This document shows, in pieces, positions 45,649 through 54,577 of a stretch of DNA of 64,000 bases (positions within the stretch are counted from its first letter, which is position 1; each line of letters opens with the position of its first letter). The stretch comes from Pseudonocardia sp. TRM90224 (GTDB lineage Bacteria > Actinomycetota > Actinomycetes > Mycobacteriales > Pseudonocardiaceae). The notes beneath the pieces are model-generated. The model saw nothing but the letters and a program-made list of their open reading frames with translations, was not told the origin of the DNA and did no database searches. The DNA lies in NCBI RefSeq assembly GCF_021245725.1, contig NZ_JAJGSX010000009.1:1-64000 (forward strand), read 5' to 3'. The translations under genes and the position numbers were made by a program.

Positions 45649-46842
45649 TCAGAAGTTGGTGCCGAAGACCGGCAGGCGCTCCGGGACGAACGCGGCGTTG
45701 AGCCGCCCCACGACGGACGGATCGGCCGTGAGCTGGCCGGCCCTGGCGAACGTGCTGGGGGTGTGCGCGCCGAAGAGGAGCGCGCCGAGCGTCGAGATCC
45801 CGAACGAGGCCTCGGCGGTGTCTCCGGTCGGCTCGCAGGTGGCGCCCTCCGGGCCGCCGCGCAGCCGGAACCGGCCGCCGCGGTCGAGGAACGTGTCCTC
45901 GACGTCCAGCACGACGTCGACCTCGGTGGCGTAACGACGGGCGCTCAGCACGGCCGGCACGTCGAGCACCCGCGCCCACAGGCCGTCGGCAAGGCCCGTT
46001 GTCCGGACCAGCCGTGAGTCGGTGAGCAGGAACGGCAGCGGGTCGTCGAGCGGGCAGGAGCGGATCCGCACCTGCTCGACGAGGTCCATGCCCAGCAGCA
46101 CCCGCCACAGCGCGGCGTGCGCCTCCGGCGTCGCGGCGAAGAAGTCGGCCACCCGGCAGCTGTCGTCGGAGTGCCCTCGGCGGTAGGAGACGTACCCGTC
46201 GGGGTGCGCGATGTAGAACAGTGCCGTCGCGCCGCCCTTGTTGTAGTCGCGGTCCGGCAGCATGGTGTCCCACCACGCCTCGCTGCGGCTGACCGCGCCC
46301 GGCGTGACCGCGCACCAGCGTCGGTGCACGTCGGGCGCGTGCGTGCGGGCCTCGTCGGCGTCGATGAACCGGGCGCCGCCGGGGTCGGGCGCATCGGGCC
46401 GGAACGACGTGAGCCGGCGGTCGATCTCGACCTTCGCGGTGCGGGTGGCCGGTCCGTAGCCGAAGCGGCCGTAGATGCTGGCCTCGCTGGCCGTCAGGAT
46501 CGAGAGCGGAGCGCCCTGCTCGATGAACGTGCTGTGCTGCTCGGCCATCATCCGGCGCAGGATCCCGCGCCTGCGGTGGGTCGCGGCCACCGACACCCAG
46601 GTGACACCCGGGGACGGCACCACCGCCCCGCCGGGCAGCGTGATGTCGAACGCGTACGACCCGGCGACCCCGACGATCGCCTTGTCGGCGGGGTCGGTCG
46701 CCAGCACGAACCGCTCGGGCTCGAAGACCTTCCGGAAGTCCTCGATCTCGGCGGCCGAGAAGTGGGCGCCGAAGGCCCGCCCGTCGGTGGCGGCCATGGC
46801 GGGGACGTCGTCAGGGGTGGCGCGGCGCAGATCGGGGATCAC
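45649..46842 (-). CDS. eis: Eis-like GNAT N-acetyltransferase
   Basis: The 397-aa protein has the Eis architecture: an N-terminal GNAT domain with the acetyl-CoA loop VAATHRRRGILRRMM (about 85-99), a second GNAT-like part with IYGRFGYGPAT, a C-terminal sterol-carrier-like domain (VLDVEDTFLDRGGRFRL), and a C-terminal Phe, whose carboxylate is catalytic in Eis. Mycobacterial Eis acetylates aminoglycosides and protein lysines; here the substrate is unknown. It is a single gene, followed by two family A repeats. Confidence 0.9.
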   Translation of the reverse strand: MIPDLRRATPDDVPAMAATDGRAFGAHFSAAEIEDFRKVFEPERFVLATDPADKAIVGVAGSYAFDITLPGGAVVPSPGVTWVSVAATHRRRGILRRMMAEQHSTFIEQGAPLSILTASEASIYGRFGYGPATRTAKVEIDRRLTSFRPDAPDPGGARFIDADEARTHAPDVHRRWCAVTPGAVSRSEAWWDTMLPDRDYNKGGATALFYIAHPDGYVSYRRGHSDDSCRVADFFAATPEAHAALWRVLLGMDLVEQVRIRSCPLDDPLPFLLTDSRLVRTTGLADGLWARVLDVPAVLSARRYATEVDVVLDVEDTFLDRGGRFRLRGGPEGATCEPTGDTAEASFGISTLGALLFGAHTPSTFARAGQLTADPSVVGRLNAAFVPERLPVFGTNF

Positions 46843-46930
46843 GGAGCCCGATTGTGGTGCACCGGCGCCGGCGCGTCGACGCAGTTCCGGTGCACGTCCG
46901 CGCGCGACCGCGGGCTAGCCGCGACATGTC

Positions 46931-47908
46931 TCAGGCGAGGAGGAGCGCGGCGATGGCGGAGAGCGAGAAGATCGCGAGGAGCGTGGAGAGCACGACGGTG
47001 GCCGCGACCTCCTGGACGTGGACGTCGAACTGCTGGGCCAGCACGTAGCACGTGGCGGCATTCGGCAACGCCGCCATGAGGACGGTCACGAGCGCCCACA
47101 GCGGCGGCATGGGGAAGGCGAAGGTGACCAGCAGCAGCACGACTGCGGGCTGGAGGATCAGCTTGACCTGCACCGCGAACCCGATCTCCGACACAGCCAG
47201 CGCGCCTGCCCGCAGCGAATCCACCGCGCGCCGCAACGTCAGGCCGAGTGCGAAGAGCGCCCCGGGCGCCGCCGCAGCGCCGAGCAGGATGCCGGTCTGC
47301 CAGACCGGTCCGGGCACCTGGAGGCGCAAACCCGCGACGACCAGGCCCGCTGCGACGGACAGGGCCACCGGGTTCAGCAGCACGCGGCGCGCGATCGTCC
47401 GGGTGAGCGAGCCGGTCGTGGTCGTGGATCGGGCTGCCCCTGGCCCGGTGTCCCGCTGTTCGGTGATCGTCGCCCATGCCAGGAACGTCCCGATGCACAG
47501 CAAATTGTGCACGAGTGAGCCCAACGCGGCCGGGAACGCGGCGTCGGCGCCCCGGATCGCGATGAGCAGCGGGACGCCGAGGTAGGCGACGTTGCCGTAC
47601 GCGGCGACCATGCCCACCGCACCGGCGACCGACACCGAGCGGCGGAACAGCAAGCGGGCACCTGCGGCGCCGAGCAACCATGCGACGACGATCCCGGCGA
47701 CGATGGCGAGCCCGAAGTTCATCGGGATGCCGGCGGTGAGATCGGCTCGGGCCACAGAGGTGAAGAGCAATGCGGGCAACGGCACGTAATAGACGAAGTC
47801 GTTGAGGGTCTTCGCCATTCCTGAGTCGAAGGTGCGGCGAAAGCTCGCCGCATACCCGATGAGTACGACCGCGAACAGCGGTGCCACCGATAAGAGGATC
47901 TGTCCCAT
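46931..47908 (-). CDS. AEC-family (auxin efflux carrier type) transporter
   Basis: The 325-aa membrane protein has about ten hydrophobic helices and the AEC hallmarks LFAVVLIGYAASFRRTFDSG, LNDFVYYVPLPALLFTSVAR and AALPNAATCYVLAQQF. Bacterial members carry malonate, malate or other organic acids. ATG 47908 lies 9 nt after the stop of the upstream DRE-TIM enzyme gene, so the two form an operon, and the transported acid is plausibly the substrate or product of that enzyme. Confidence 0.9.
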   Translation of the reverse strand: MGQILLSVAPLFAVVLIGYAASFRRTFDSGMAKTLNDFVYYVPLPALLFTSVARADLTAGIPMNFGLAIVAGIVVAWLLGAAGARLLFRRSVSVAGAVGMVAAYGNVAYLGVPLLIAIRGADAAFPAALGSLVHNLLCIGTFLAWATITEQRDTGPGAARSTTTTGSLTRTIARRVLLNPVALSVAAGLVVAGLRLQVPGPVWQTGILLGAAAAPGALFALGLTLRRAVDSLRAGALAVSEIGFAVQVKLILQPAVVLLLVTFAFPMPPLWALVTVLMAALPNAATCYVLAQQFDVHVQEVAATVVLSTLLAIFSLSAIAALLLA

Positions 47909-47916
47909 GTGCGCCG

Positions 47917-49185
47917 TCAGCCCGTCACGCGGTCGAGCACCCGAGGTGTTGTTTGCAACTCTTCCAGTGCGGCCCGTTGCACGTCGTCGAGCCGGACGAT
48001 TCCGGTGTAGAAGTCGCGGATCTCGTCGAGCAGTTGCGTGAATCGGGCACGCTTCTCCTGATAATGCGCACCCTCCATGTGGGAGCGCAGTCGGCCGCAC
48101 ACCCGCTCGACAAAATCCTCGTCGAGGCGGTCGGTCGGTACTCCTGCGCGGGTGAGCATCTGGTGCACCGTGCGCGGGAACAGGCCAATCGGGTTGAGGA
48201 AGTACTCGACCGAGCGGCGAACTCCGAGGTGGTCGGGGACGTTGACGATCCCGGCGTTCTCGTTCTCGACGAGCATCCCGCTGATCGGCCGGTAGACATC
48301 AGGCACGACCATGAAGACGTCCTCGGCAACGGCTGCAGCCTTCGTGAGCCCTTCGACATCGAGCGCGCCGGTGGCAACGGTGATTCCGCGCTCCTGGAAG
48401 ATGCGCGCGAGTGCTTCCAAGAGGGGTAGCCCGGCTCTGTTGCCGAACCCGCCCACGCCGCCTTCCACGATCTGGAAGCCGTGCATGACCGAGATCAGGG
48501 AGTTCGCCGTGCCGAGGCCGCGGTCATCGTGGCCGTGCAGGTAGAACTGCATATCCGGGTTGTCGTGGACGAGGTTCGCGGCGAGCACGGCCGTCGCATG
48601 AGGCAGCAGGGTGCCGGTCGAATCGTTGATCCGCACGAGGTCGATGCCGAGCTGGCGGCACCGGGAGATCTGCTCGTCGATGAAAAGGTACTGCTCCTCG
48701 TCGACGTCACCGGAGAAGGCGTTGAGGATGCTGGCACGGAAGCGGTGCACGCCTGCTTGGGCAAGCCGCTCATGCACCCGTTCCAGCAGGTTCTCCGACT
48801 GGCCGATCTCGATCATCCCGAGGCTCACGGAGATGTCGGCGAGGTAGTCGCGCGGCACGTCGGCGGCCAGCGCGGACGTCAGCGGCTCCCAAGTCTGAAG
48901 CGTCATGTTGAAGGCGAAGTGGGTGGCCGCCGGCAGTCGGCCGAGCACGAACTTCGCGTCGAGGCAGCGGCGCAGGAACACTGGCTCCGCGATGCCGGAA
49001 CCCAAATCGATATCACGTATCCCGGCGGCCGCCAATGCTTCGACGAGAAGCAGCTTGCGGGCATCGTCGGCGCCGAACAATGCGCGCTCACCGCCCTCCC
49101 GCATGGTCTCGTCCGAAACTCCGCCGATCTCGAAGTCGGCGTAGCGAGGAGTGTGCTGATCGGGGAAATCCAAATGCACGTTCAC
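47917..49185 (-). CDS. DRE-TIM metallolyase of unknown substrate
   Basis: The 422-aa TIM-barrel enzyme is related to homocitrate/isopropylmalate synthases and HMG-CoA lyase. The N-terminal metal and catalytic motif reads DETMREGGER (25-34), versus the usual D-T-T-L-R-[DE]-G-E-Q. The metal-binding HGHDDRGLGTANS and the GGVGGFGNRAG segment follow. A C-terminal helical tail of about 100 residues replaces the LeuA regulatory domain. Such enzymes make or break bonds alpha to a carboxylate using an acyl-CoA or keto acid. The reaction is unknown. It is co-transcribed with an organic-acid transporter. Confidence 0.8.
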   Translation of the reverse strand: MNVHLDFPDQHTPRYADFEIGGVSDETMREGGERALFGADDARKLLLVEALAAAGIRDIDLGSGIAEPVFLRRCLDAKFVLGRLPAATHFAFNMTLQTWEPLTSALAADVPRDYLADISVSLGMIEIGQSENLLERVHERLAQAGVHRFRASILNAFSGDVDEEQYLFIDEQISRCRQLGIDLVRINDSTGTLLPHATAVLAANLVHDNPDMQFYLHGHDDRGLGTANSLISVMHGFQIVEGGVGGFGNRAGLPLLEALARIFQERGITVATGALDVEGLTKAAAVAEDVFMVVPDVYRPISGMLVENENAGIVNVPDHLGVRRSVEYFLNPIGLFPRTVHQMLTRAGVPTDRLDEDFVERVCGRLRSHMEGAHYQEKRARFTQLLDEIRDFYTGIVRLDDVQRAALEELQTTPRVLDRVTG

Positions 49186-49440
49186 TCCTGGATTTCGGTA
49201 CCTGCGCAGAGGGCGCTGATCTGTGAGCGCTCAGTAGTACCAGCGTAGACTCCGCATTTCAAATCTGCCGTCGGGCACACTCCATGATTCACCTGTTCTG
49301 CCCAAGGAAGCGGGAGGGCCATTGGCCTTTCGCGAAGAAAGGCCTTGAAGGGTGCCTGCATGGCGGCTCGGAGGACGGCACCGACGCGCAGACGGCACCG
49401 GATGGGTGACCGCGCTCACCCCATGGGCCAGGATGGGTGG
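49186..49440. other. Gap between DRE-TIM gene and plsB
   Basis: These 255 nt should hold the promoters of both divergent genes. A 7-bp perfect stem (GGCCTTT 49324-49330, AAAGGCC 49338-49344) is the only clear structure. GTGAGCGCTCAGTA near 49222 has a small GAGCGCTC palindrome. I assign no promoter boxes. Confidence 0.4.
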
Positions 49441-51693
49441 ATGACCGACACCTCGCCCGTGGTTGTGATCGTCGAGGCGCCGAGCGAGGTCGAGCGTGGA
49501 CTGATCAAGGAGTGGATGCAGGGCGCCGAGATCGCCCCGACCGCGGTGCTGCCACTGCGCGGTGCCGCCCTCGCCCGCCCGCTCGCCCAGCAGCCCTCCG
49601 GCACGCTCGTGGTGCCCGTCCGGGTGGCGTGGATGCCCCGCGAACGCAACGGGCAGCGCCGCGTCCGCTGGTCGGACGTCATCTCGCTGACCAACCCGCG
49701 CCGCCCGAGCGCTGCCGCGCAGGCCCGCATCGCCCGCCGTGAGCCGGATCGCGCGGTGGTCGTCGCCGCCGAACCGGCCACCGTCGCCGACCTGCGGCTG
49801 CGGTTCGGCGGCCGGGCGGCCGCCTCGGGCGGGGACGTCGCATTCGGCGAGTTCGTCGCGCGGCAGGCGACGCTGGCGCTGGACCGCGCGGAGCGCACGC
49901 TCGTCGGCGACCGCTACAAGGTGCCCAAGCACATCGTCGAGGACATCGAGGGCAGCCAGCAGTTCCGCCGCGAGATCCGCGAGCTGGCCGCGCGCCTGGA
50001 GCTGCCGGAGGCCGAGGTCGCGGCCAAGGCGCAGGACGACCTGCACGGGCTGGTCGCCTCGATGAGCCCGATGGCCGTCGACCTGCTGACCGGCGCGCTG
50101 CGCCCGCTGCACAAGCGCGCGTGGGACGTCCAGGTCGACGACGCCGGCCTGGAGAAGCTGCGCGAGCTGAACCGGCGGCACGCGCTGGTGTTCCTGCCGA
50201 GCCACCGCTCCTACGCCGATCCGCTGCTGCTGGCCGACGTCCTCGCCGAGCACGAGTTCCCCCGCAACCACGTGCTGGGCGGGGACAACCTGCGGTTCTG
50301 GCCGGTCGGTCCGCTCGCCAAGCGCGCTGGCATCGTGTTCATCCGCCGCAGCTTCGGCGACGACGAGATCTACAAGCTGGCCGTGCGCGAGTACTTCGGG
50401 TTCTTGCTGGCCAAGCGGTTCAACATGGAGTGGTACATGGAGGGCGGCCGCTCCCGCACCGGCAAGCTGCGCCCGCCCCGCTACGGGCTGCTCGCCAACG
50501 TCGCGGAGGCGGTCGAGCGGGGCCGCACCGAGGACGTCTACCTGGTGCCGGTCTCGATCACCTACGACCAGCTGCGCGAGGTCTCCGCGATGGCTGCCGA
50601 GCAGGTCGGCGCGCCGAAGAAGGGCGAGGGGCTGGCGTGGCTGGCCCGCTACGCGAAGGCGCAGCTCTCGCCGATCGGCTCGGCGTACGTGCGGTTCGCG
50701 GAGCCGATCTCGTTGCGGGCGATGTTGCCAGCCCACGACGACGGTGCCGCCGCCGACGACGATGCGCGCAGGCTGGCCTTGCAGAAGGTCGCGTTCGAGG
50801 TGTCGGTCGGGATCAACCGGGTCACCCCGGTCGTCGCGACGGCCCTGGTGACGTTGGCGCTGCTCGGTGTGCGCGACCGGGCGTTGACGCTGGGCCAGGT
50901 GCAGCGGGTGCTGGAGCCGGTCCGCTCCTACCTCGAGGAACGTGCGCTCGTCGGTGCGGTCGACGCGCTGCACAGCGCGACCGGCGTGCGGCGCGTGCTG
51001 GGGGCGCTCGCGCAGTCGAAGGTCGTGACGATCTACTCCGGCGGCGAGGAGCCGGTCTACGCGATCGAGCGCGGCCAGCACCTGATCGCCGCGTTCTACC
51101 GCAACAGCGCGATCCACCACTTCGTCGACCGCGCGATCGCCGAGCTGGTGCTGCTCGCCGCGCCCGCCGAGCGCTGGGACGAGGCGGCGGCGCTGCGCGA
51201 CCTGCTCAAGTTCGAGTTCTTCTTCCCCGACCGCGAGACCTACCGGGCGCAGCTGACCGAGCAGTTGCGCCGGATCGACACGTCGTGGGAGTCGACGGAC
51301 GGCGAGGAGGCGCTGCGGCGCACCGACTTCCTCATCGCGCACCGCGTGCTGCGCTCGTTCCTCGACGCCCAACTCGTCGTGGCCGAGCGGCTCGCGGCTC
51401 GCGACCCGCGCCGGCCGGTCGTCGACAAGGAGTTCCTCGACGAGTGCGGCGGCGTCGGGCAGCAGATGCTGTTGCAGGGCAGACTGCACGGCCCGGAGTC
51501 GCTGTCGCGTGAGCTGTTCGCGAGCGCGTTGAAGCTCGCCGCGAACCGCGACCTGGTCGACCCCGGCCGGGACGAGCTGGGGCAGCGCCGCCAGGCGTTC
51601 GCCGAGCAGCTGCGCGCCACGGTGGCGCGGGTGATCAGGATCGACGAGATCGACGCTGAGCTGCGTCGGGAGGCGGTGGGTGTTGAACCCTGA
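49441..51693 (+). CDS. plsB: Glycerol-3-phosphate 1-O-acyltransferase
   Basis: The 750-aa membrane-associated enzyme transfers a fatty acyl group to sn-1 of glycerol-3-phosphate, the first step of glycerolipid synthesis. It carries the acyltransferase blocks PSHRSYADPLL (HxxxxD from about residue 255), GIVFIRRSFGDDEIYK, EGGRSRTGKLRPPRYG and VYLVPVSITYD. Length suits the PlsB family. ATG 49441 with AGGATGG upstream is preferred to in-frame starts further upstream. It overlaps the next gene by 14 nt, matching the plsB2-plsC order in M. tuberculosis. Confidence 0.93.
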   Translation: MTDTSPVVVIVEAPSEVERGLIKEWMQGAEIAPTAVLPLRGAALARPLAQQPSGTLVVPVRVAWMPRERNGQRRVRWSDVISLTNPRRPSAAAQARIARREPDRAVVVAAEPATVADLRLRFGGRAAASGGDVAFGEFVARQATLALDRAERTLVGDRYKVPKHIVEDIEGSQQFRREIRELAARLELPEAEVAAKAQDDLHGLVASMSPMAVDLLTGALRPLHKRAWDVQVDDAGLEKLRELNRRHALVFLPSHRSYADPLLLADVLAEHEFPRNHVLGGDNLRFWPVGPLAKRAGIVFIRRSFGDDEIYKLAVREYFGFLLAKRFNMEWYMEGGRSRTGKLRPPRYGLLANVAEAVERGRTEDVYLVPVSITYDQLREVSAMAAEQVGAPKKGEGLAWLARYAKAQLSPIGSAYVRFAEPISLRAMLPAHDDGAAADDDARRLALQKVAFEVSVGINRVTPVVATALVTLALLGVRDRALTLGQVQRVLEPVRSYLEERALVGAVDALHSATGVRRVLGALAQSKVVTIYSGGEEPVYAIERGQHLIAAFYRNSAIHHFVDRAIAELVLLAAPAERWDEAAALRDLLKFEFFFPDRETYRAQLTEQLRRIDTSWESTDGEEALRRTDFLIAHRVLRSFLDAQLVVAERLAARDPRRPVVDKEFLDECGGVGQQMLLQGRLHGPESLSRELFASALKLAANRDLVDPGRDELGQRRQAFAEQLRATVARVIRIDEIDAELRREAVGVEP

Positions 51694-54574
51694 GCTGTGG
51701 GATGAGGACCGGCTCGTCGCCGACGTCGCCGCTGGCCCGCAGGGCCCGGAGATCGGCGCCTTCTTCGACTTCGACGGCACGCTGATCGACGGCTTCTCGC
51801 TCGGCGCGTTCGCCCGCCACCACCTGCGGTCGGGGCACGTCACCCCGACCGACGTGGGGCGGATGCTGCTGATCGGCATGCGCGGGGTGACGACCGAGGA
51901 GGACTTCGAGGAGTTCTTCGTGCTCGGCATGCGCTCCTGGGCGGGGCGCAGCGAGGACGAGCTGACCGAGCTGGGGGAGCGGCTGTTCGTCCAGGGCATC
52001 GCGGGGTCGCTGTACCCCGAGGCGTGGCGGCTCGTGGAGGCGCACCGCAGGGCCGGGCACACGGTCGTGCTGGCCTCCTCGGCCACCCGCTTCCAGGTGG
52101 AGCCGGCCGCGCGGGCGATGGGCGTCGAGCACGTGCTCGTCACCCCCGTCGGGATCGAGAACGGGCTGGCCACCGGGCGTCCCGGCGGGCCGCCGCTGTG
52201 GCGGGCCGGCAAGGCGGCCGCGGTGCGGGCGTTCGCCCCGGACCACGGCGTCGACCTGGCCCGCAGCTACGCCTACTCGAACGGCACGGAGGACGTCCCG
52301 TTCCTCTCGACGGTCGGCCGCGCGCGGGCGCTCAACCCGGAGCCGGGCCTCGCCGAGGCGGCCGCGGAGAAGGGGTGGCCGATCGCGCGGTTCCGCCCGC
52401 GGGGGCGCGCCGGTGTGCGCCAGCTCGTGCGGACGGCGGCGACGATCGGCGGCATGTTCGGCGGGTTCGGGGCCGGTGTGGCGCTCGGGCTGCTGAACGG
52501 CTCGCGCCGCGACGGGGTCGACCTCGGCACGGCGCTCGCGGGTGAGCTGGGCAGCGCGCTCGCCGGCGTGCGGCTGGATGTGCGCGGGGCCGAGCACATC
52601 GCCGGCGCTCGCCCCGCGGTGTTCGTCTTCAACCACCAGAGCCAGCTCGACGTGCTGATCCTCGCGAAGCTGCTGCGCGGCGGCTTCACCGGCGTGGCGA
52701 AGAAGGAGGCCGCGAACGTCCCCGGGTTCGGGTTGATGTTCCGGCTGGCCGACATGGCTTTCGTCGACCGCGGCAACACCGTGCAGGCGAAGGCGGCGCT
52801 CGCGCCGGCCGTCGAGCGGCTGCGCGAGGGGATCTCGCTGGTCATGGCGCCGGAGGGGACCCGCTCGGCGACCCCGGCGCTCGGCCCGTTCAAGAAGGGC
52901 GCTTTCCACGTCGCGATGCAGGCCGGGGTCCCGGTGGTGCCGGTGGTGATCCGCAACGCCGGCGAGCTGATGTGGCGCGGGTCGAGCACGATCCGCGAGG
53001 GCACCGTGCAGGTTGCCGTGCTGCCGCCGATCCCGACCGACGGGTGGCGTGTCGAGGACATCGAGAAGCACGTCGAGGAGGTGCGCGAACTCTTCGTCGC
53101 GACGCTCGCGGAGTGGAACGGGCCGGTGCTGGCGCCGTCGGAGGTGGAGGTGACGACCGGGCCCGAGGGGCCGGTCGCCGCGCCGCTCGACTGGGGCCGC
53201 TCCGCCGAGATGAACGCGCTGGAGACGGCGATGTGGCGCGGCGAGGGTGCCGACCCGCGGCTGCGCTCCAACGTCACGCTGCTGGAGCTGCTCGAACCCG
53301 CGCCGGAGTGGGACCGGCTCGTCGGCGCGCACGAGTGGGCGTCGCGGATGGTGCCGCGCATGCGGCAGAAGGTCGTCGAGCCGGCGCTGGGCATCGGCGC
53401 GCCGACCTGGGTGACCGTCGACGACCTGGATCTCGACGAGCACCTGTCCAAGGTCCGGCTGCCCGCGCCGGGCTCGATGCGCCAGCTGCTCGACGTCGTG
53501 CGCGGGTTCGCGGAGGCGCCGCTGCCGCGCGACCGGCCGCTGTGGCGGGCGCTGCTGATCGAGGGCCTCGAAGGCGGCGGCGCGGGGTACGTCGTGACGA
53601 CCCACCACAGCGCGACCGACGGGCTGGGCGCGGTGCAGCTGATGGGGCTGCTGCACAGCCGCACGGCCGAGCACGACCCTGATCGGCCCGAGCCGCCGAT
53701 CCCGTCGCCCGACCCGGCAGCCTCGCCCGTCGAGCTGCTGAACGACCAGGTCAGCCGGGCCGTCCGGGGCCTGCCCGGCGAGGTCGTGCGCCGTGGCGCA
53801 GGTGTGCTCGGGGCCTTGAGCAGGCCGTGGGACGCGGCGTCGCGCGGGCTCGACGCGATGTCCTCGCTCGGGCGGGCCGTTGCACCGGCGCAGGACGGTT
53901 CGCCGCTGCTGGCCGGGCGCAGCGGCGCGTGGCACTTCGAGGTGCTCGACGTCGCGCTGAAAGACCTGAAGGCAGGCGCGAAGGCCGCGGGCGGTTCCGT
54001 CAACGACGGGTACCTCGCAGCCGTGCTGGGCGGGTTCCGGCGCTACCACCAGCACTTCGGCGCCGGTGACGTCGAGACGATGCCGATCGGCATTCCCATC
54101 AGCCTGCGGTCGCAGGACGATCCGCAGGGCGGCAACCGGTTCACCGGCGCCCGGCTGTCCGGCGCCCTCGACGAGCCCGACCCGGTCGTGCGGATCCGGG
54201 CGATCCGGCAGTTCGTGCTCGACGCGCGCGCGGAGACGGCCGTCGACGCCGTCAGCGTGCTCGCGCCGACGTTGAGCTGGATGCCGGCGCCCGTGCTCGG
54301 CGCCGTGTCCGGCCGGATGACCTCGGCGAACGATGTGCAGGCCAGCAACCTGCCCGGGGTGGCGCACCCGGTGTACATCGCGGGGTCGCGGATCACGCGC
54401 ATGTACCCGTTCGGGCCGCTGCCGGGGTGCGCCGCGATGATCACGATGATCTCGCACGACGGCACGTGCTGCATCGGCATCAACCTCGACCCCGCGGCGG
54501 TGACGGAGCCGGACGTGCTCGTGGAAGGGCTGCGGGCGGGGCTGGACGAGGTGGTCGCGCTCGCGAAGAGTTGA
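51680..54574 (+). CDS. Three-domain HAD phosphatase-PlsC-WS/DGAT fusion
   Basis: The 964-aa protein joins three enzymes. Residues 24-235 form a HAD-IB phosphatase (DFDGT 30-34). Residues 295-500 form a PlsC lysophosphatidate acyltransferase (NHQSQLD 318-324, then MAPEGTRS). About 515-960 form a wax ester synthase/diacylglycerol acyltransferase with the intact HHSATDG motif (642-648) and NDGYLAAVLGG. Together with PlsB this could take glycerol-3-phosphate to triacylglycerol: acylation, second acylation, dephosphorylation, third acylation. In M. tuberculosis the corresponding HAD-PlsC and WS/DGAT proteins (Rv2483c, Rv2484c) are separate. GTG 51680 overlaps plsB. Confidence 0.9.
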   Translation: MLNPELWDEDRLVADVAAGPQGPEIGAFFDFDGTLIDGFSLGAFARHHLRSGHVTPTDVGRMLLIGMRGVTTEEDFEEFFVLGMRSWAGRSEDELTELGERLFVQGIAGSLYPEAWRLVEAHRRAGHTVVLASSATRFQVEPAARAMGVEHVLVTPVGIENGLATGRPGGPPLWRAGKAAAVRAFAPDHGVDLARSYAYSNGTEDVPFLSTVGRARALNPEPGLAEAAAEKGWPIARFRPRGRAGVRQLVRTAATIGGMFGGFGAGVALGLLNGSRRDGVDLGTALAGELGSALAGVRLDVRGAEHIAGARPAVFVFNHQSQLDVLILAKLLRGGFTGVAKKEAANVPGFGLMFRLADMAFVDRGNTVQAKAALAPAVERLREGISLVMAPEGTRSATPALGPFKKGAFHVAMQAGVPVVPVVIRNAGELMWRGSSTIREGTVQVAVLPPIPTDGWRVEDIEKHVEEVRELFVATLAEWNGPVLAPSEVEVTTGPEGPVAAPLDWGRSAEMNALETAMWRGEGADPRLRSNVTLLELLEPAPEWDRLVGAHEWASRMVPRMRQKVVEPALGIGAPTWVTVDDLDLDEHLSKVRLPAPGSMRQLLDVVRGFAEAPLPRDRPLWRALLIEGLEGGGAGYVVTTHHSATDGLGAVQLMGLLHSRTAEHDPDRPEPPIPSPDPAASPVELLNDQVSRAVRGLPGEVVRRGAGVLGALSRPWDAASRGLDAMSSLGRAVAPAQDGSPLLAGRSGAWHFEVLDVALKDLKAGAKAAGGSVNDGYLAAVLGGFRRYHQHFGAGDVETMPIGIPISLRSQDDPQGGNRFTGARLSGALDEPDPVVRIRAIRQFVLDARAETAVDAVSVLAPTLSWMPAPVLGAVSGRMTSANDVQASNLPGVAHPVYIAGSRITRMYPFGPLPGCAAMITMISHDGTCCIGINLDPAAVTEPDVLVEGLRAGLDEVVALAKS

Positions 54575-54577
54575 GCC

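Noticed and set aside
49231..52212. A 993-codon reverse frame opposite plsB
   Set aside because: No domain, biased composition, and it overlaps a well-supported gene over most of its length.
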